The notes beneath the pieces are model-generated. The model saw only the letters and a program-made list of their open reading frames with translations. It was not told where the DNA came from and did no database searches. From Lineus longissimus (taxonomy: Eukaryota > Nemertea > Pilidiophora > Heteronemertea > Lineidae): a stretch of DNA of 64,000 nucleotides. The position numbers and the translations under genes were made by a program. Positions 14,001 to 23,640 of the stretch are shown here, piece by piece (the stretch's first letter is position 1; the number at the start of each line of letters is the position of its first letter). The stretch is taken from NCBI RefSeq assembly GCF_910592395.1, contig NC_088313.1:19792437-19856436 (forward strand). Reading direction: 5' to 3'.

Positions 14001-15460
14001 CTAGAGACATTAGCGTAAATAAACTAAAATATAATGGTAGAATGCAACACTGTCTTGTGAATCTGCTTTGATGTTGTTATCATATATATGGTACGGTAAA
14101 ATGAATGCGGTCTGATCCTTTATCCATATTAATACATGTAAAGCAAGGTGGTGGTTGCTGACTTGCAATATTGTTATACCTTTACCATTTTAATGAAGAT
14201 GCAGCTTAGCTTATGCTTGATAACAAATGTCTGCTTGCAGCTCTGCCCTATCTGTCACCCTGAGACTGGAGGACGACGAATCACTTCAAACAGACACCTC
14301 TACTTCAGACTCAAAGTCCAAACTTATAAAGAATGGAAAAGTGGAGCCAAAGTAATAGACCAATCTTCATATAACATGCCTGTGTGCTGGTAGATAACAT
14401 TTAATTCATCTAACGTTCCATTTCATTTTCACAGTTTAACAAATTTGATTTCTAACATATTTCGTTTTGTTCACAGTTAAGCTCACTACTTGGGATGGTG
14501 GTCTACTCCACAAAAGCCATTGTATTGTAGCACATCACTGTTCGGGCCAAAAGTTCATCCATGTTTTTAACTGTTGATTTCTTTTCTCATTTTCAAGGTT
14601 TCTTTTCTGTCTGTTTTGATTTTTGAATGTTACAGTGTTTCAGAGCTTGCAGTTAATTTTAAGTACATGTACGTGTATGAAGTGTGCTTGAAGAGATGGG
14701 AATTGCACAGTTGACCAATATCGTAACAACCCAGGCTTTGATGCCAGAAATTAGAGGAAAATGTTAAATCAGTAATTTGAGCGTTGTATACCAGATGTGA
14801 CTTACTCGACTTGAACCCTGTTAGTCCAAGTAGAGCATAGATCGCTAACAAGGTTTTGTACTTTTCATGTATAAATTTGCAAATATAGGGCATTTCAAGT
14901 TGCGTGCCTCATTGCAGCACCCCATAATCAACCTGGTGCGACTGATTTTTCAACCTATCTCATCAAATCTTTTCAGGAGACGGAAAGTTAAAAAGACCAG
15001 CTCTGGAATCAGCCTAAGGGATCAACTACTTGGAAAACCACTTGGAAATCGGGGGTCAGCTTTGGGCGGATTTGATGAAAAACCACGTCTCAGCCATAGG
15101 CCATCAAAAGGCTTCATATCGGATGCTCTAGCGGAGCAGGATAAAAAGCCACGTTTCAGTCGGGGTGGATCTATAGCAGAAATGCATCGGCCGAGCTTGA
15201 TGGAATCTAAACCGCATTTCAGCCGTGACACTCTTTCAAACCGACCAAAATATAGCATCGCAGAATCTGTCATTGATCGAGAAATGGACTCGCTTGCTCT
15301 TGACTCGAATGAGAGGCCAGAGCCAATTGGTCATAATTCACCCGAACATTATGAGCGCTACAATACAGATAAAGAGGCCTTGTTGGGTTCGCAACAATCT
15401 GGTCGTGGCCTCCCACCACTTCGAGCTTCACCGAGAATGAGGAACAATGAATTCATGTGA
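874..15460 (+). CDS. EVC2: Limbin / EVC2-like ciliary Hedgehog-signalling membrane protein (29 coding exons)
   Basis: Predicted exons: 874-1644, 2005-2251, 2563-2727, 3153-3382, 3681-3824, 4078-4291, 4683-4813, 4987-5055, 5368-5514, 5797-5885, 6085-6162, 6468-6711, 6934-7125, 7271-7495, 7721-7800, 7911-8070, 8376-8646, 8831-8940, 9216-9313, 9510-9711, 10239-10499, 10726-10851, 11000-11053, 11305-11409, 12229-12398, 12662-12895, 13202-13291, 14241-14351, 14977-15460. They sum to 5,502 nt in one frame: about 1,833 residues plus stop. Order: signal peptide, glycosylated ectodomain, one membrane helix (about 663-691), long Glu/Lys-rich coiled coil, basic tail. That architecture, and coiled-coil segments such as TKAEMEEMIRKLKEDM and LGFIAGLVRLGCFQKEELL, fit limbin better than EVC, which lacks a large ectodomain. 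It is longer than human EVC2 (about 1,300 residues), mainly through the ectodomain. In vertebrates EVC2 acts with EVC at the base of the cilium in Hedgehog signalling; that role here is inferred. Weakest junctions: exon 24 donor (GTTATT) and exon 26 donor (GTAAAT). Confidence 0.85.
1654..1800. mobile_element. Hairpin MITE in EVC2 intron 1
   Basis: A 147 bp imperfect palindrome. Both ends read GGGCCC followed by RGTTGYTCAAAACC, and the arms stay complementary inward to the repeated TGGCGTTAA block. There is no coding capacity, so it is a non-autonomous foldback DNA element. It begins only nine bases past the exon 1 boundary, immediately after the donor GTAAGA (1645-1650). A short CCA/AGG flank is present, but no clear target-site duplication could be fixed. 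Confidence 0.75.
5368..5514 (+). CDS. EVC2: EVC2-like transmembrane exon
   Basis: Exon 9 (49 codons, phase 0 at both ends) encodes the only strong membrane helix, residues about 663-691. It runs from GFAILTAFFG through IALVIWVLVICVC and is closed by the basic stop-transfer sequence KKGIKS. The polarity (signal peptide upstream, Lys-rich side downstream) makes this a type I membrane protein with the coiled coil inside the cell, as in limbin. Confidence 0.85.
5797..14351 (+). CDS. EVC2: EVC2-like cytoplasmic coiled-coil exons 10-28
   Basis: Nineteen exons encode about 1,000 residues dominated by Glu, Lys, Gln, Arg and Leu with heptad-like spacing. Recurrent short blocks look like a diverged helical repeat: a small linker, then a helix ending in basic residues (KLARRKQLATE, KLAKKRTAQME, RLAKNRKNWDK). 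Exon 26 (12662-12895) leaves the coiled coil for a mixed segment with LGFIAGLVRLGCFQ and LLDVLRMLFPLRQEAEIAEI, resembling the segment that follows the coiled coil in vertebrate EVC2. Exon 24 ends at a GT with a poor donor context, and reading on gives a stop after two codons. Exon 26 likewise hits TAA if its weak donor is not used. Confidence 0.8.
8089..8200. repeat. Short direct duplication in an EVC2 intron
   Basis: Within the intron between exons 16 and 17, a ~50 bp segment is present twice: 8089-8147 and about 8156-8205. Shared blocks include GTGCCT-AGAGCCC and TAACATTGCTTG. This is diverged non-coding duplication with no sign of exon function. Confidence 0.55.
14977..15460 (+). CDS. EVC2: EVC2-like last coding exon, basic repeat-bearing tail
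   Basis: Encodes residues about 1673-1833 and the TGA stop (15458-15460). It starts with a basic cluster (RRKVKK). Then come roughly 21-residue repeats headed by KPRLSHRP (about 1708), KPRFSRGG (about 1730) and KPHFSRDT (about 1751), each with a Ser/Arg core and an acidic end. The remainder is polar and probably disordered. The vertebrate EVC2 C terminus is where ciliary-base tethering partners bind; whether these repeats do the same is inference. The acceptor is a good pyrimidine tract with TTTCAG at 14971-14976, and phase joins exon 28 cleanly. Confidence 0.8.
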
Positions 15461-16612
15461 AAAATATTTAAGATGCACTCTCATAGCCCAATATAACAAA
15501 GAAAGAGGTTACGTTTTGTGAATGTAAATTTAGCATTGTTGACATATTTTCGAATGTAGGCAGGAGATCAGTTATGTATCTTTTTGCATTTTATAGAATA
15601 TTCCGTCCAATTTCAACAGAGGTCCTACACTTTGAATTGGTACAAGGAATTGTAACCTATCCAAGAATTAAGAGTCTATACTAATTCATGGTTGTTTTCA
15701 TTGAAATTATACTGCTGATTCTACAGAAACCATGACTATTTTCATATTTTTTATTTTCAAGTTATTAGATTTTCAAAAATTTACAATTTAAAAAAAACCC
15801 ATGGTAACGAGGTGGTCTTCTAAGTTCGTTAGATTTGCTGGCTTCTTTTTTTTGTGACATGCTGTAATAATTGATGGGGATCTGTACATCCAATGTTTTA
15901 CACCTTCAAATCTGACTTTAGTGGAGGCAGTTGCTGACATAGCAGTATATGTATTTTATCCTAAAGTGTCTTTTGGAAAAGTCCCAGTTCATTTTGCATT
16001 AATATATCTTTGAATTTCACCCTTGAGAAAGTCAGGTTTGAAGAGGAAATTTTTAATTTAATGTTGTAAATCTTTCACGGCTGTTTATTTTTCAATTTTG
16101 TGCTTGAGGATTTTAAGCACTCGCCGTCCAGAATCAATGTGATCCCATTAATTTAACTTTACTTTGAAATCCGTCCACACCAGTTTATTTTTATTTTCCG
16201 TCATCTTGAGGCTTGGAAATATTTCTACTATTTAAGTTTCATGGAATTGAAAAGTCTGGCAAAATACTTTTGTTGTTTATTTTCAACTGGAAATAAAATT
16301 AATCCCGTCAAGTTTGCAACAAGTTATGTTGCAATATATATTTTATCTTAGAATATACTGTATAGATGCTATTTAGCCAGTTTCAGTGCGTCTGTTTCAC
16401 ATAGGCCTATTGCACATCATATAAGCCTCTTGTACAGGTGTCCCGAAACTGGCTAAAAAGCATCCGCACAGGATCTTAGGCCTATCCTATTTATCATTTT
16501 GTAGTTTATGTTATAATGCAATAATGTTAATGATTTGTATGTTTCTACAAATAGTTATAGTTATTACTGCTGTAAATATATGATGGTACTCAATAAAGTG
16601 TTATGGTAGAAA
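15461..16612 (+). other. EVC2: 3' untranslated region of the EVC2-like gene
   Basis: About 1.15 kb of AT-rich sequence with no coding frame, running from the stop to the distal polyadenylation signal. A proximal AATAAA also occurs at 16292-16297, so two transcript ends are possible. A self-complementary pair flanks 16370-16455 (TAGCCAGTTTC versus GAAACTGGCTA), able to form a stem in the mRNA. Confidence 0.6.
16592..16597 (+). terminator. EVC2: Polyadenylation signal AATAAA
   Basis: Canonical AATAAA in the context CTCAATAAAGTG, about 1.13 kb after the EVC2 stop. It is followed within 30 bases by a T-rich stretch (16620-16625), as expected for a cleavage region. It is the last such signal before the repeat island begins. 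Confidence 0.6.
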
Positions 16613-17700
16613 ATGAAGCTTTTTTCGAATAATTGGTTAGGATGCAGATCACCAAGCGATTCCCCCCCCCCCCCCGTGCTGTGCTTCCACAATAGTTATG
16701 GTTGGCGCTCAGGTGGCCTGGTCACATAAAAGGTTCATGTTTCAAAACATGAATGGAAGTGATCTTGGCTATCTCGTTCATTGGTCTGCTTTGAGATGGC
16801 TGGATCTGGATGGATCTGCTCGTGTTGCCCTTGGCTCTAGGTGTAACAGCATTTGTTTTCTCGCCAGGTCTGGTTGTGACAGCATCTGCAATCTCATCAC
16901 ATCTGGTTGTGACAGCATCTCCTGTCTATCGGGTCTGGTTGTGGCAGCATTTTATGGTATGGTTGTTGCAGTATCTGCTGTCTCTTCAGGTCTGGTGTTC
17001 TCATTCCATGCAATCCCTTCATGAAAATGATCAGGTATTCACCATGTGAAAATCAGACACGTTTTTCCTAAGGGAGGAGACAATAGGTCCACCCTGTAGA
17101 AACAGGGGAGACAGGAGCGGGCTCAGGACACAATTAAATCTGCGATAGGGTCCGTGTGCATTCTCTGTATACATACATTTTCGTGATTTAAAAAAATCAA
17201 TGCTGGGGGTTGCCTGTATTGAGACCCACTGATCTTTAGGTCTTTCTTTATTTCGAGATGTCCTGACAGGTTCGTTCGTCAAGTTGTTTGCAGTCTGTAC
17301 CAGTCACAACTTTAAGCAGCCTAATAGCAACTTCGGGGACCAGAGTTAGGTCTGGAAGGAATTCATAGCCCAGTGTAAAGAGTCGCAGAACCCTTAGAGC
17401 AGCAACCCTATGAAGAGAAGCTGTTTAGGGAAAATATGACCCAAATCCCTTTAAGCAGTGAGACATCACTTCGGGGAACGAAATAGTTGGGGTCAGGATA
17501 TATTTTTAAAAGGTTTAAAATTTCCCATGGTTTACATTTTGGACATTTTGATATTTTCTTGTAATGATACCTCTTCTATAATATGATATTTAGATGTATA
17601 TCAGAGAAGATGTCATAGTAGATATATCAAAGAAATTTCTCATGTATCAAGATTGAAAAGTTACATTGTCGTAAATAAATCAAGTGATTCTTTTGATGTG
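16613..17700. other. Intergenic sequence with degenerate short repeats
   Basis: A run of 14 C at 16662-16675 is followed by a degenerate repeat near 16860-17000, built on TCTGGTTGTGACAGCATCTG at roughly 36-39 bp spacing. A short copy of a dispersed motif (TTTTTCCTAAGG ... CACCCTGTAGAAAC) lies at about 17057-17105; it also occurs near 25125 and 31365. No credible gene: open frames here lie in the repeats. Confidence 0.5.
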
Positions 17701-17705
17701 ATATT

Positions 17706-18060
17706 CCAGCAGAGACTGATTTGGCCTGGCTGTGACTGTCTCATCTCTCTCACCTTGTCAACACGGTCAAGCTGCCAGGACTGATTCGGCCTGGCTGTGA
17801 CTGTCACATCTCTCTCATCATGTTGACAACTTGGCAGAGCAGCCAAGACTTATTTGGCCTGCCTGTGACTGTCTCATCTCTCCCACCATAATTATTGTCA
17901 ATACGGTGGAGCAGCCAGAACTGATTCGGCCTGGCTGTGACTGCCTCATCTCTCTCGCCATGTAGACACTACTTGGGAGAGCAGCCAAGACTGATTTGGC
18001 CTGCCTGTGACTGTCTCACCTCTCTCATCATGTTGTCAGCACGGTGCATCAGCCAGGACT
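17706..18060. repeat. Satellite 1, array A (about 65-72 bp monomer)
   Basis: Five or so head-to-tail copies of a monomer with the core GGCCTGGCTGTGACTGTCTC, then CTCTCTCACCATGTTG, then a variable middle and GCAGCCA. Spacing between successive cores is 65, 68, 72 and 70 bp. Open frames through it come from the repeat and are not genes. The same monomer makes arrays B (18543-19575) and C (24375-24862), all in the same orientation. Confidence 0.85.
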
Positions 18061-18480
18061 GTCAAACAGTTGTGTGAGCTCACTAGAGAGAACTCGGCAT
18101 CGGATGCGCATCTGATATGCCACGAGATGCTTCACCGTCAATTCCTTTACCGTCATCGGATGCGCATTCGATATGCCACGAGATCCTTCACCGTCAATTC
18201 CTTTACCGTCATCGGATGCGCATTCGATATGCCACGAGATCCTTCACCGTCAATTCCTTTACCGTCATTGGATCGATGCCACCAGATTTTGAGTTTTGTA
18301 AAGGTTTCGGGGATACGACCAATGAATGCGAGCACCGTCGGCGGAACTCCGAACCGCCCTCTCGATATATCGATCCGTATTGCGCCACTATAGACTGTCA
18401 GCCCTCACGGACCCCAGTATATAGACCACCGGGCCTTAGAGACCGAGCTTTTCTTTACCTTTCAAATACTATATACTTCG
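18054..18480. repeat. Satellite-containing block, first copy
   Basis: An ordered module: a junction sequence from the end of satellite 1 (GTCAAACAGTTGTGTGAGCT), then three units of a 56 bp satellite 2 (18099-18275), then a unique tail beginning AAGGTTTCGGGGATACGAC. The tail is GC-rich through CACCGTCGGCGGAAC and ends near GACCGAGCTTTTCTTTACCT. The same order recurs at 19561-20180, so this is one duplicated unit. It may be a non-autonomous mobile element with an internal minisatellite. Confidence 0.65.
18099..18290. repeat. Satellite 2, array A (56 bp monomer)
   Basis: Three units with exact 56 bp spacing (cores at 18101, 18157 and 18213), each carrying CGGATGCGCA, ATATGCCACGAGAT, CTTCACCGTCAATTCC and TTACCGTCA. 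The unit core is nearly palindromic (TCGGATGCGCATCCGA in the best copies). The last unit decays at about 18275. Confidence 0.8.
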
Positions 18481-18542
18481 TCACTCACTTATCCGATGAT
18501 ACAAGACAACTGATTTGGTTGTACCGTGGTAATCATCTCACA

Positions 18543-19575
18543 AGGACCGTTGTGACTTCCTCATCTCTCTCATCATGTTGTCAACATGGTGGAGCAGCCA
18601 CGACTGATTCGGCCTGGCTGTGACTTCCTCATCTCTCTCACACCATGTTGACAACTTGGCAGAGCAGCCAAGACTGATTTGGCCTGGCTGTGACTGTCTC
18701 ATCTCTCTCACCATAATTATTGTCAACACGGTGGAGCAGCCAGAACTGATTCGGCCTGGCTGTGACTGTCTCATCTCTCTCGCCATATTAACAACTAGAC
18801 AGTGCGGCGAAGATTGATGTGGCCTGGCTGTGACTGTCTCATCACTCGCATCATGTTGTCAGTACGGTGGAGCATCCAGGATTGATTCGGCCTGGCTGTG
18901 ACTTCCTCACCTCTCTCATCATGTTGTCAGCACGGTGGAGCAGCCAGGATTGATTCGGCCTGGCTGTGACTTCCTCACCTCTCTCATCATGTTGTCAGCA
19001 CGGTGGAGCAGCCAGGATTGATTCGGCCTGGCTGTGACTTCCTCATCTCTCTCATCATATTGTCAACACGGTGGAGCAGCCAGGACTGATTCGGCCTGGC
19101 TGTGACTGCCTCATCTCTCTCACCATGTTGACAACTTGGCAGAGCAGCCAAGACTGATTTGGCCTGGCTGTGACTGTCTCATCTCTCTCACCATAATTAT
19201 TGTCAACACGGTGGAGCAGCCAGAACTGATTCGGCCTGGCTCTGACTGTCTCATCTCTCTCGCCTTATTAACAACTTGGCAGTGCGGCGAAGATTGATGC
19301 GGCCTGGCTGTGACTGTCTCATCACTCGCATCATGTTGTCAACACGGTGGAGCAGCCAGGACTGATTCGGCCTGGTTGTGACTTCCTCATCTCTCTCATC
19401 ATGTTGTCAACACGGTGGAGCAGCCAGGACTGATTCGGCCTGGCTGTGACTTCCTCATCTCTCTCACCATGTTGACAACTTGGCAGAGCAGCCAAGACTT
19501 ATTTTGCCTGGCTGTGACTGTCTCATCTCTCTCATCATGTTGTCAGCACGATGGAGGAGCCAGGACTGTCAAACA
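18543..19575. repeat. Satellite 1, array B with higher-order organisation
   Basis: About fifteen monomers of 65-72 bp. Variants can be told apart by their middle: A (TTGGCAGAGCAGCCAAGAC), B (ACGGTGGAGCAGCCAGGAC), D (ATAATTATTGTCAACACGG) and C (CAGTGCGGCGAAGATTGATG). The order A-D-C-B' appears twice, from about 18613 and again from about 19088, separated by three nearly identical B units. The upstream edge joins a copy of the dispersed repeat (GGTAATCATCTCACAAGGAC) directly. Confidence 0.85.
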
Positions 19576-20180
19576 GTTGTGTGAGCTCACTAGAGCTTGC
19601 ACTTAGTGTAAAACTAAAATTTATATAATATATATATATATGTATATAAAACCGTCATCGGATGCGCATCCGATATGCCACGAGATCCTTTACCGTCAAT
19701 TCCCTTACCGTCTTCGGATCCGATATGCCACGAGATCCTTCACCGTCAATTCCCTTACCGTCTTCGGATGCGCATCCGATATGCCACGAGATCCTTTACC
19801 GTCAATTACCGTCATCGGATGCGCATCCGATATGCCACGAGATCCTTCACCGTCAATTCCCTTACCGTCTTCGGATGCGCATCCGATATGCCACGAGATC
19901 CTTCACCGTCAATTCCTATACCGTCATTGGATGCCACGAGATTTTTTGTTACCTAACCGTCAATTCCTATACCGTCATGGATGCCACGAGCTTTGTTCGC
20001 GTTGTAAAGGTTTCGGGGATACGACTAATGCATGCGAGCACCGTCGGCGGAACCCCAAACCGCCCTCTCGATCTATCCGTAAGAACAAATCACTCTCGTG
20101 ACCGTCACATTTACGGACTCCGGACCTCCAGACTTTAGAGACCGAGCTTTTCTTTACCTTACAATTACTGTATACTCGGC
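19561..20180. repeat. Satellite-containing block, second copy
   Basis: Second copy of the module at 18054-18480. It has the same GTCAAACAGTTGTGTGAGCT junction, an expanded satellite 2 array (about 19648-19985, monomers of 45-57 bp), then the tail AGGTTTCGGGGATACGACTA, CACCGTCGGCGGAAC and GACCGAGCTTTTCTTTACCT. Between junction and array there is an insertion of about 50 bp with a TA microsatellite (19623-19645). Confidence 0.65.
19648..19985. repeat. Satellite 2, array B
   Basis: About seven units with the perfect 16-base palindrome TCGGATGCGCATCCGA in four of them. Some units are shortened (45 bp) by loss of part of the palindrome or the CAATTCC block. Overlapping open frames run through several units because the monomer has few stops; these are not genes. 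Confidence 0.8.
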
Positions 20181-21088
20181 GCCTCACTTATATGTGTTGT
20201 TTTTTTCACATACATTGTTCTCGTGGTTTACGGAAAAGTAGGCCTAAAATGTTATAGTGTCTAAAAACAATATTCAGTTAATGGAATTACACTTTTTTCC
20301 ATTACTGCTTGCTTGATATTGCCCTAACAACTTTTTCATGAATCAATTTTGAGCATTATGTTTACAACGTAGTTATTATAGCACGAATTATGAGTCTAAA
20401 ATGCCAAATACTTGCAACTATTATGTTAATCACTGAAATCTTAGTGTACTAATTGCTCGCTATAAGCTAGGTTATTGCGCCCCTAAACCAACGTACTGAC
20501 AACGCTACCTCCCCGGAACTCAAACTTTAACGCGAGTTAATTGTAATCTTACTCTCTATATACCAAAGTGATTTACCTAGGAACACAGTTGCACTTCACT
20601 GAAAACTAATGATGTGTTGATGAGTTCAATGAATCCTTCGATTCCTTTGGTTTTCTTGGCGAACTGACGTCCGACAATCAATGACCCGTTGACGTGTACC
20701 TGCAATACGCCATTGCCGTAGTGTGTAAACAGATCTATTTTTGGACGAAACTCAGCCCCTCACAAACTTTGGTCCATTTCGCCAATGATGACACTGCTTC
20801 TAGACTGTACCACAGCACTTTAAGCTGTAGCAGCGCTAAGCAAGAGTCATGAAGACAAATGTCCGCTGCCAGCCGCTGCTGGACCAACCCCCTCGCCCGC
20901 CCCCCATCATGATATCAGATTCAGAGGCCTGGCTGAGCCCTGTGATTTAGCCAAATTCAATATGATTCTTTTCTACTGTGATGTTAAGGCCCTTGTGTCA
21001 TGCAGCGTATTCGGTAGCACCGGTACACAACTTATGTTAAACCGCGACGTCTGCTGCAATTCAAATTGCATATGACGCCAACGGAATT
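20181..21088. other. Intergenic sequence, nothing identified
   Basis: AT-rich sequence without a coding frame, recognisable repeat or RNA gene. A short GC-rich patch (20860-20935) is unremarkable. Confidence 0.4.
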
Positions 21089-21650
21089 GTGACGACTTGT
21101 TTCTCAAATCTTTTAGTGAACAGTGATCACGGGCTGTGGGAATTGCGAAGGGATGGTGTAGAGTATCACCACAACAATGTTGATATGATCACTCGTCGTT
21201 TCAGCGGGCATGACTTGGTACATCCAGTGACCCAGCAAAAAGTAGCCTCGGTACAGCCAGAAGTAGCAACAAAATGGTAGGTCACCATCAAATAAGGGAG
21301 TGGATCCAGCACAGCTGGATAGAGGGGGCCCCGTTGAGGGCGAAGCCTGAATATGGTGAGGGCTCGCCCTCACAATCACATGAAAGCGCAGTAGACGCTC
21401 ACCCACGAAGGGAGGTCTGGGGGTCTCCAGCAGGAAAATTTTGAAACTGAGATGCTCTCAGATGCATTTCCCAAGTGTCTGAGAGACGATGTTTACTCGT
21501 TAATTCACTGCAAAGAAATGCATAACGAAAAGGCCACCTAGGTTTTCTTCTTTGGGTTGTGAGGAGAATATTTCAAATCATTTGAGCAGCAGTGTCTAAC
21601 CTACAACGCGGTCAATGATTTCCACTGTGTTTTTGTTTTCACTGTTTCAG

Positions 21651-21837
21651 ACACTTGTTGGAAAAGGAAGGACCAAAGGTGCCATCGTCGAGGGCCCAGA
21701 TAGATGAAGAGATTGAAGCCTGGGCTGCACACAATCCTGTTAGTAACAAAAAAAGAAGGAAAAAATGCTGTCCCATTTGTCCATATGCCCAGCGCCAGAA
21801 CCCATTTATACATCTGGGTAGTGAGGCAAGTGTCTAA
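21651..21837 (+). other. Possible isolated exon or gene relic
   Basis: A good acceptor-like sequence (TTTTCACTGTTTCAG ending at 21650) precedes an open frame of about 60 codons ending in TAA. It has coding-like composition: an acidic helix QIDEEIEAWAAHNP, then basic NKKRRKKCCPICPYAQR with a CCPIC cysteine cluster. No family was recognised and no partner exon was found upstream, so it may be a relic or chance. Confidence 0.25.
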
Positions 21838-21860
21838 GAGACCTGCCTGAGTCTCTCACC

Positions 21861-21925
21861 GACTGTAGGATACGAACCAGGGACCTCTTGACCTCTAGTT
21901 GAGAATCTGAGCCACTAGTCCATAG
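21861..21925 (-). mobile_element. tRNA-derived SINE fragment, copy 1
   Basis: Read on the minus strand it has an A-box-like TGGACTAGTGGCTCAGA and, about 25 bases on, a B-box-like CCCTGGTTCGTATCC, linked by AGAGGTC-AGAGG. The same tRNA-like head occurs at 36395-36470 in the kinase gene, showing a dispersed family. It lacks a foldable acceptor stem and so is not a working tRNA gene. Confidence 0.6.
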
Positions 21926-22626
21926 TGTGTCGTGTAGATTCACGCTGGTCTTGCTCTTCGATCTTGTCACGTCACATCCTTGTCCCTTGCTCTGCCACAA
22001 TCATGTACTGTATTGAATTGAATTCTATTTTCTGTCTTCAGAAAATCTAGGAAGAATTCGCCACCCACTGATGATCTCATCCAAGTTTACCAAAGACTCC
22101 AAAGCAGTGTAGGAGAGGAATGGTGGCCTGTTCGAACAGGCATGGACTGAATCGCCAGCTCTCATCTCCCTAGTCACTCCGATGGCCACGTGTCGCTCCT
22201 CGATCAACAGCGATTTCAATGAATGATGCGTTGATGTGGGCAAAAAGTGAATCCTTTCTCGCCTTTGAACTCTGGTGTTCGTCGTATCAATCCATTTTGA
22301 TTGTCGAGCAACTTGTGGGCACACCTCAACTTGTTAGTGGGAAGTAATTTGCAATAGAGTGACTTACTTTTATTGCTATATTTTATTGTATTTTTTCACT
22401 TCACATCATTGTTATTTTGAAAAATCCTGCCCGAATTCTGTTGACTGTTTGTTGTCGACAAGAGTCTATGTTTCATGAATAACAAGGCTGTGTTCTGTAC
22501 ATTGTATTCCGTCTTTAGTCTCCTGTCTTTGCATCTGTTTTCATTATTTTGTTGCCTTAAAAGAGGGCAACGTTAAGTCGGTGAAATGGTTTGGATGGAG
22601 ATGACCCTTAAGAAAAAAATCTCAGA
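21926..22626. other. Intergenic sequence, nothing firm
   Basis: Open frames of up to about 100 codons occur on the minus strand (22025-22324), but no family is recognised and composition is not convincingly coding. The remainder is AT-rich with no gene. Confidence 0.3.
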
Positions 22627-22805
22627 TTCACCATGGTAAAATCGGAGTTGACCATGCTCACCATGGTGAATGCAGCGTTCACCATGGTGAATTCAAAGTT
22701 TACCATGCTCACCATGAATGTAGAATTTACCATGCTCACCATGGTAAAATATTTCACCGTCCCAATTCACTATGGTGAAGTGCTGTCAGATTGCCATGGT
22801 GAAAT
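22627..22805. repeat. Cluster of CCATGG-centred palindromes
   Basis: Around ten copies of ACCATG/CATGGT within 180 bp, including the perfect palindrome TTCACCATGGTGAA and the spacer ACCATGCTCACCATG. Copies are irregularly spaced (about 12-30 bp), so this is a degenerate simple repeat and not a clean tandem array. Confidence 0.6.
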
Positions 22806-22904
22806 TGAGACACATTATTTTATCCTTGGGGTAGGCCCCCTACACCAACACCTAACACTTTCTCAACCCCAATACTTGACCTGACCCAATGTATGTCTGG
22901 CCTT

Positions 22905-23640
22905 ATCAGCCCAGAAACTCCCCAACCCAAGCAAAATCATGAAGCCCATCGCACTATTGTTCGTCTTCTGTCATGGTACAGGCAACGGCAATTGCGATTG
23001 GTGAAATCCCAATATCTTTCTGTCTGCATGGTCTGTGGGATGTGGAAACCATCAACCTCTGCCAGCTGCTTATCTATTCATATTGTGAAGGCCTTGACAC
23101 AACATAAAAACTCTGACGCGAAACAACTACCCTCTGCCAGCTGGTTATCTGGTCAGGTTGGGAAGACCTTGACACAACCTAAAAATTACACTAAGGTTAC
23201 CGCTAATGAACTTTGGAGACGACAGGACAGCCTACGTAACAACCAACCTCTTCCAGCTGGATATCTGGTCAGGTTGGGAAGACATTGACACAACCTTCAA
23301 AGGGTCCTTTAGCTGTACAAGACAACATTACACTGTGATACAAGACAACTGATTTGGTTGTACCGTGGTAATCATCTCACAAGGATGGAAAATGGAACAA
23401 CCAACATCTGCCAGCTGGTTATCTGGTCAGGTTGGGAAGTCATTGACACAACTTCAAATGGTCATTTAGCTGTACAAGACAACTGATTTGGTTGTACCGT
23501 GGTAATCATCTCACAAGGATGGACAATGGAACAACCAACCTCTGCCAGCTTGTTATCTGATCTCACGAGACTGGCAGTACACAATTATCTACCTGACAAC
23601 TCTTTAAGTACAACTTGAGTACTACTTGGGACCACAGTCA
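22905..23640. repeat. Dispersed inverted-repeat-rich family, copy 1 (left part)
   Basis: Shares long similarity with 30625-31250. The shared start is AACCCAAGCAAAATCATGAA, then GCAATTGCGATTGGTGAAAT, then several copies of a core CTGCCAGCTGGTTATCTGGT ending in CAGGTTGGGAAGA. Each core is bounded by CCAACCT and AGGTTGG and centred near the palindrome CCAGCTGG, so each could fold. An open frame across it (22893-23288) reflects the repeat. No transposase or RT coding is visible. Confidence 0.7.

Noticed and set aside
18099-19985. A CRISPR array suggested by regular repeats
   Set aside because: Repeats are contiguous tandem units with no unique spacers, in a clearly eukaryotic, intron-bearing genome.
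18007-20138. Several overlapping open frames (up to 168 codons) across satellites 1 and 2
   Set aside because: They follow the repeat monomers, overlap each other in different frames and contain only repeated peptides; there is no splice or start context.
22893-23288. A 131-codon plus-strand frame
   Set aside because: It lies wholly in the dispersed inverted-repeat family, and the other copy of the family (30620 onward) does not preserve the frame.
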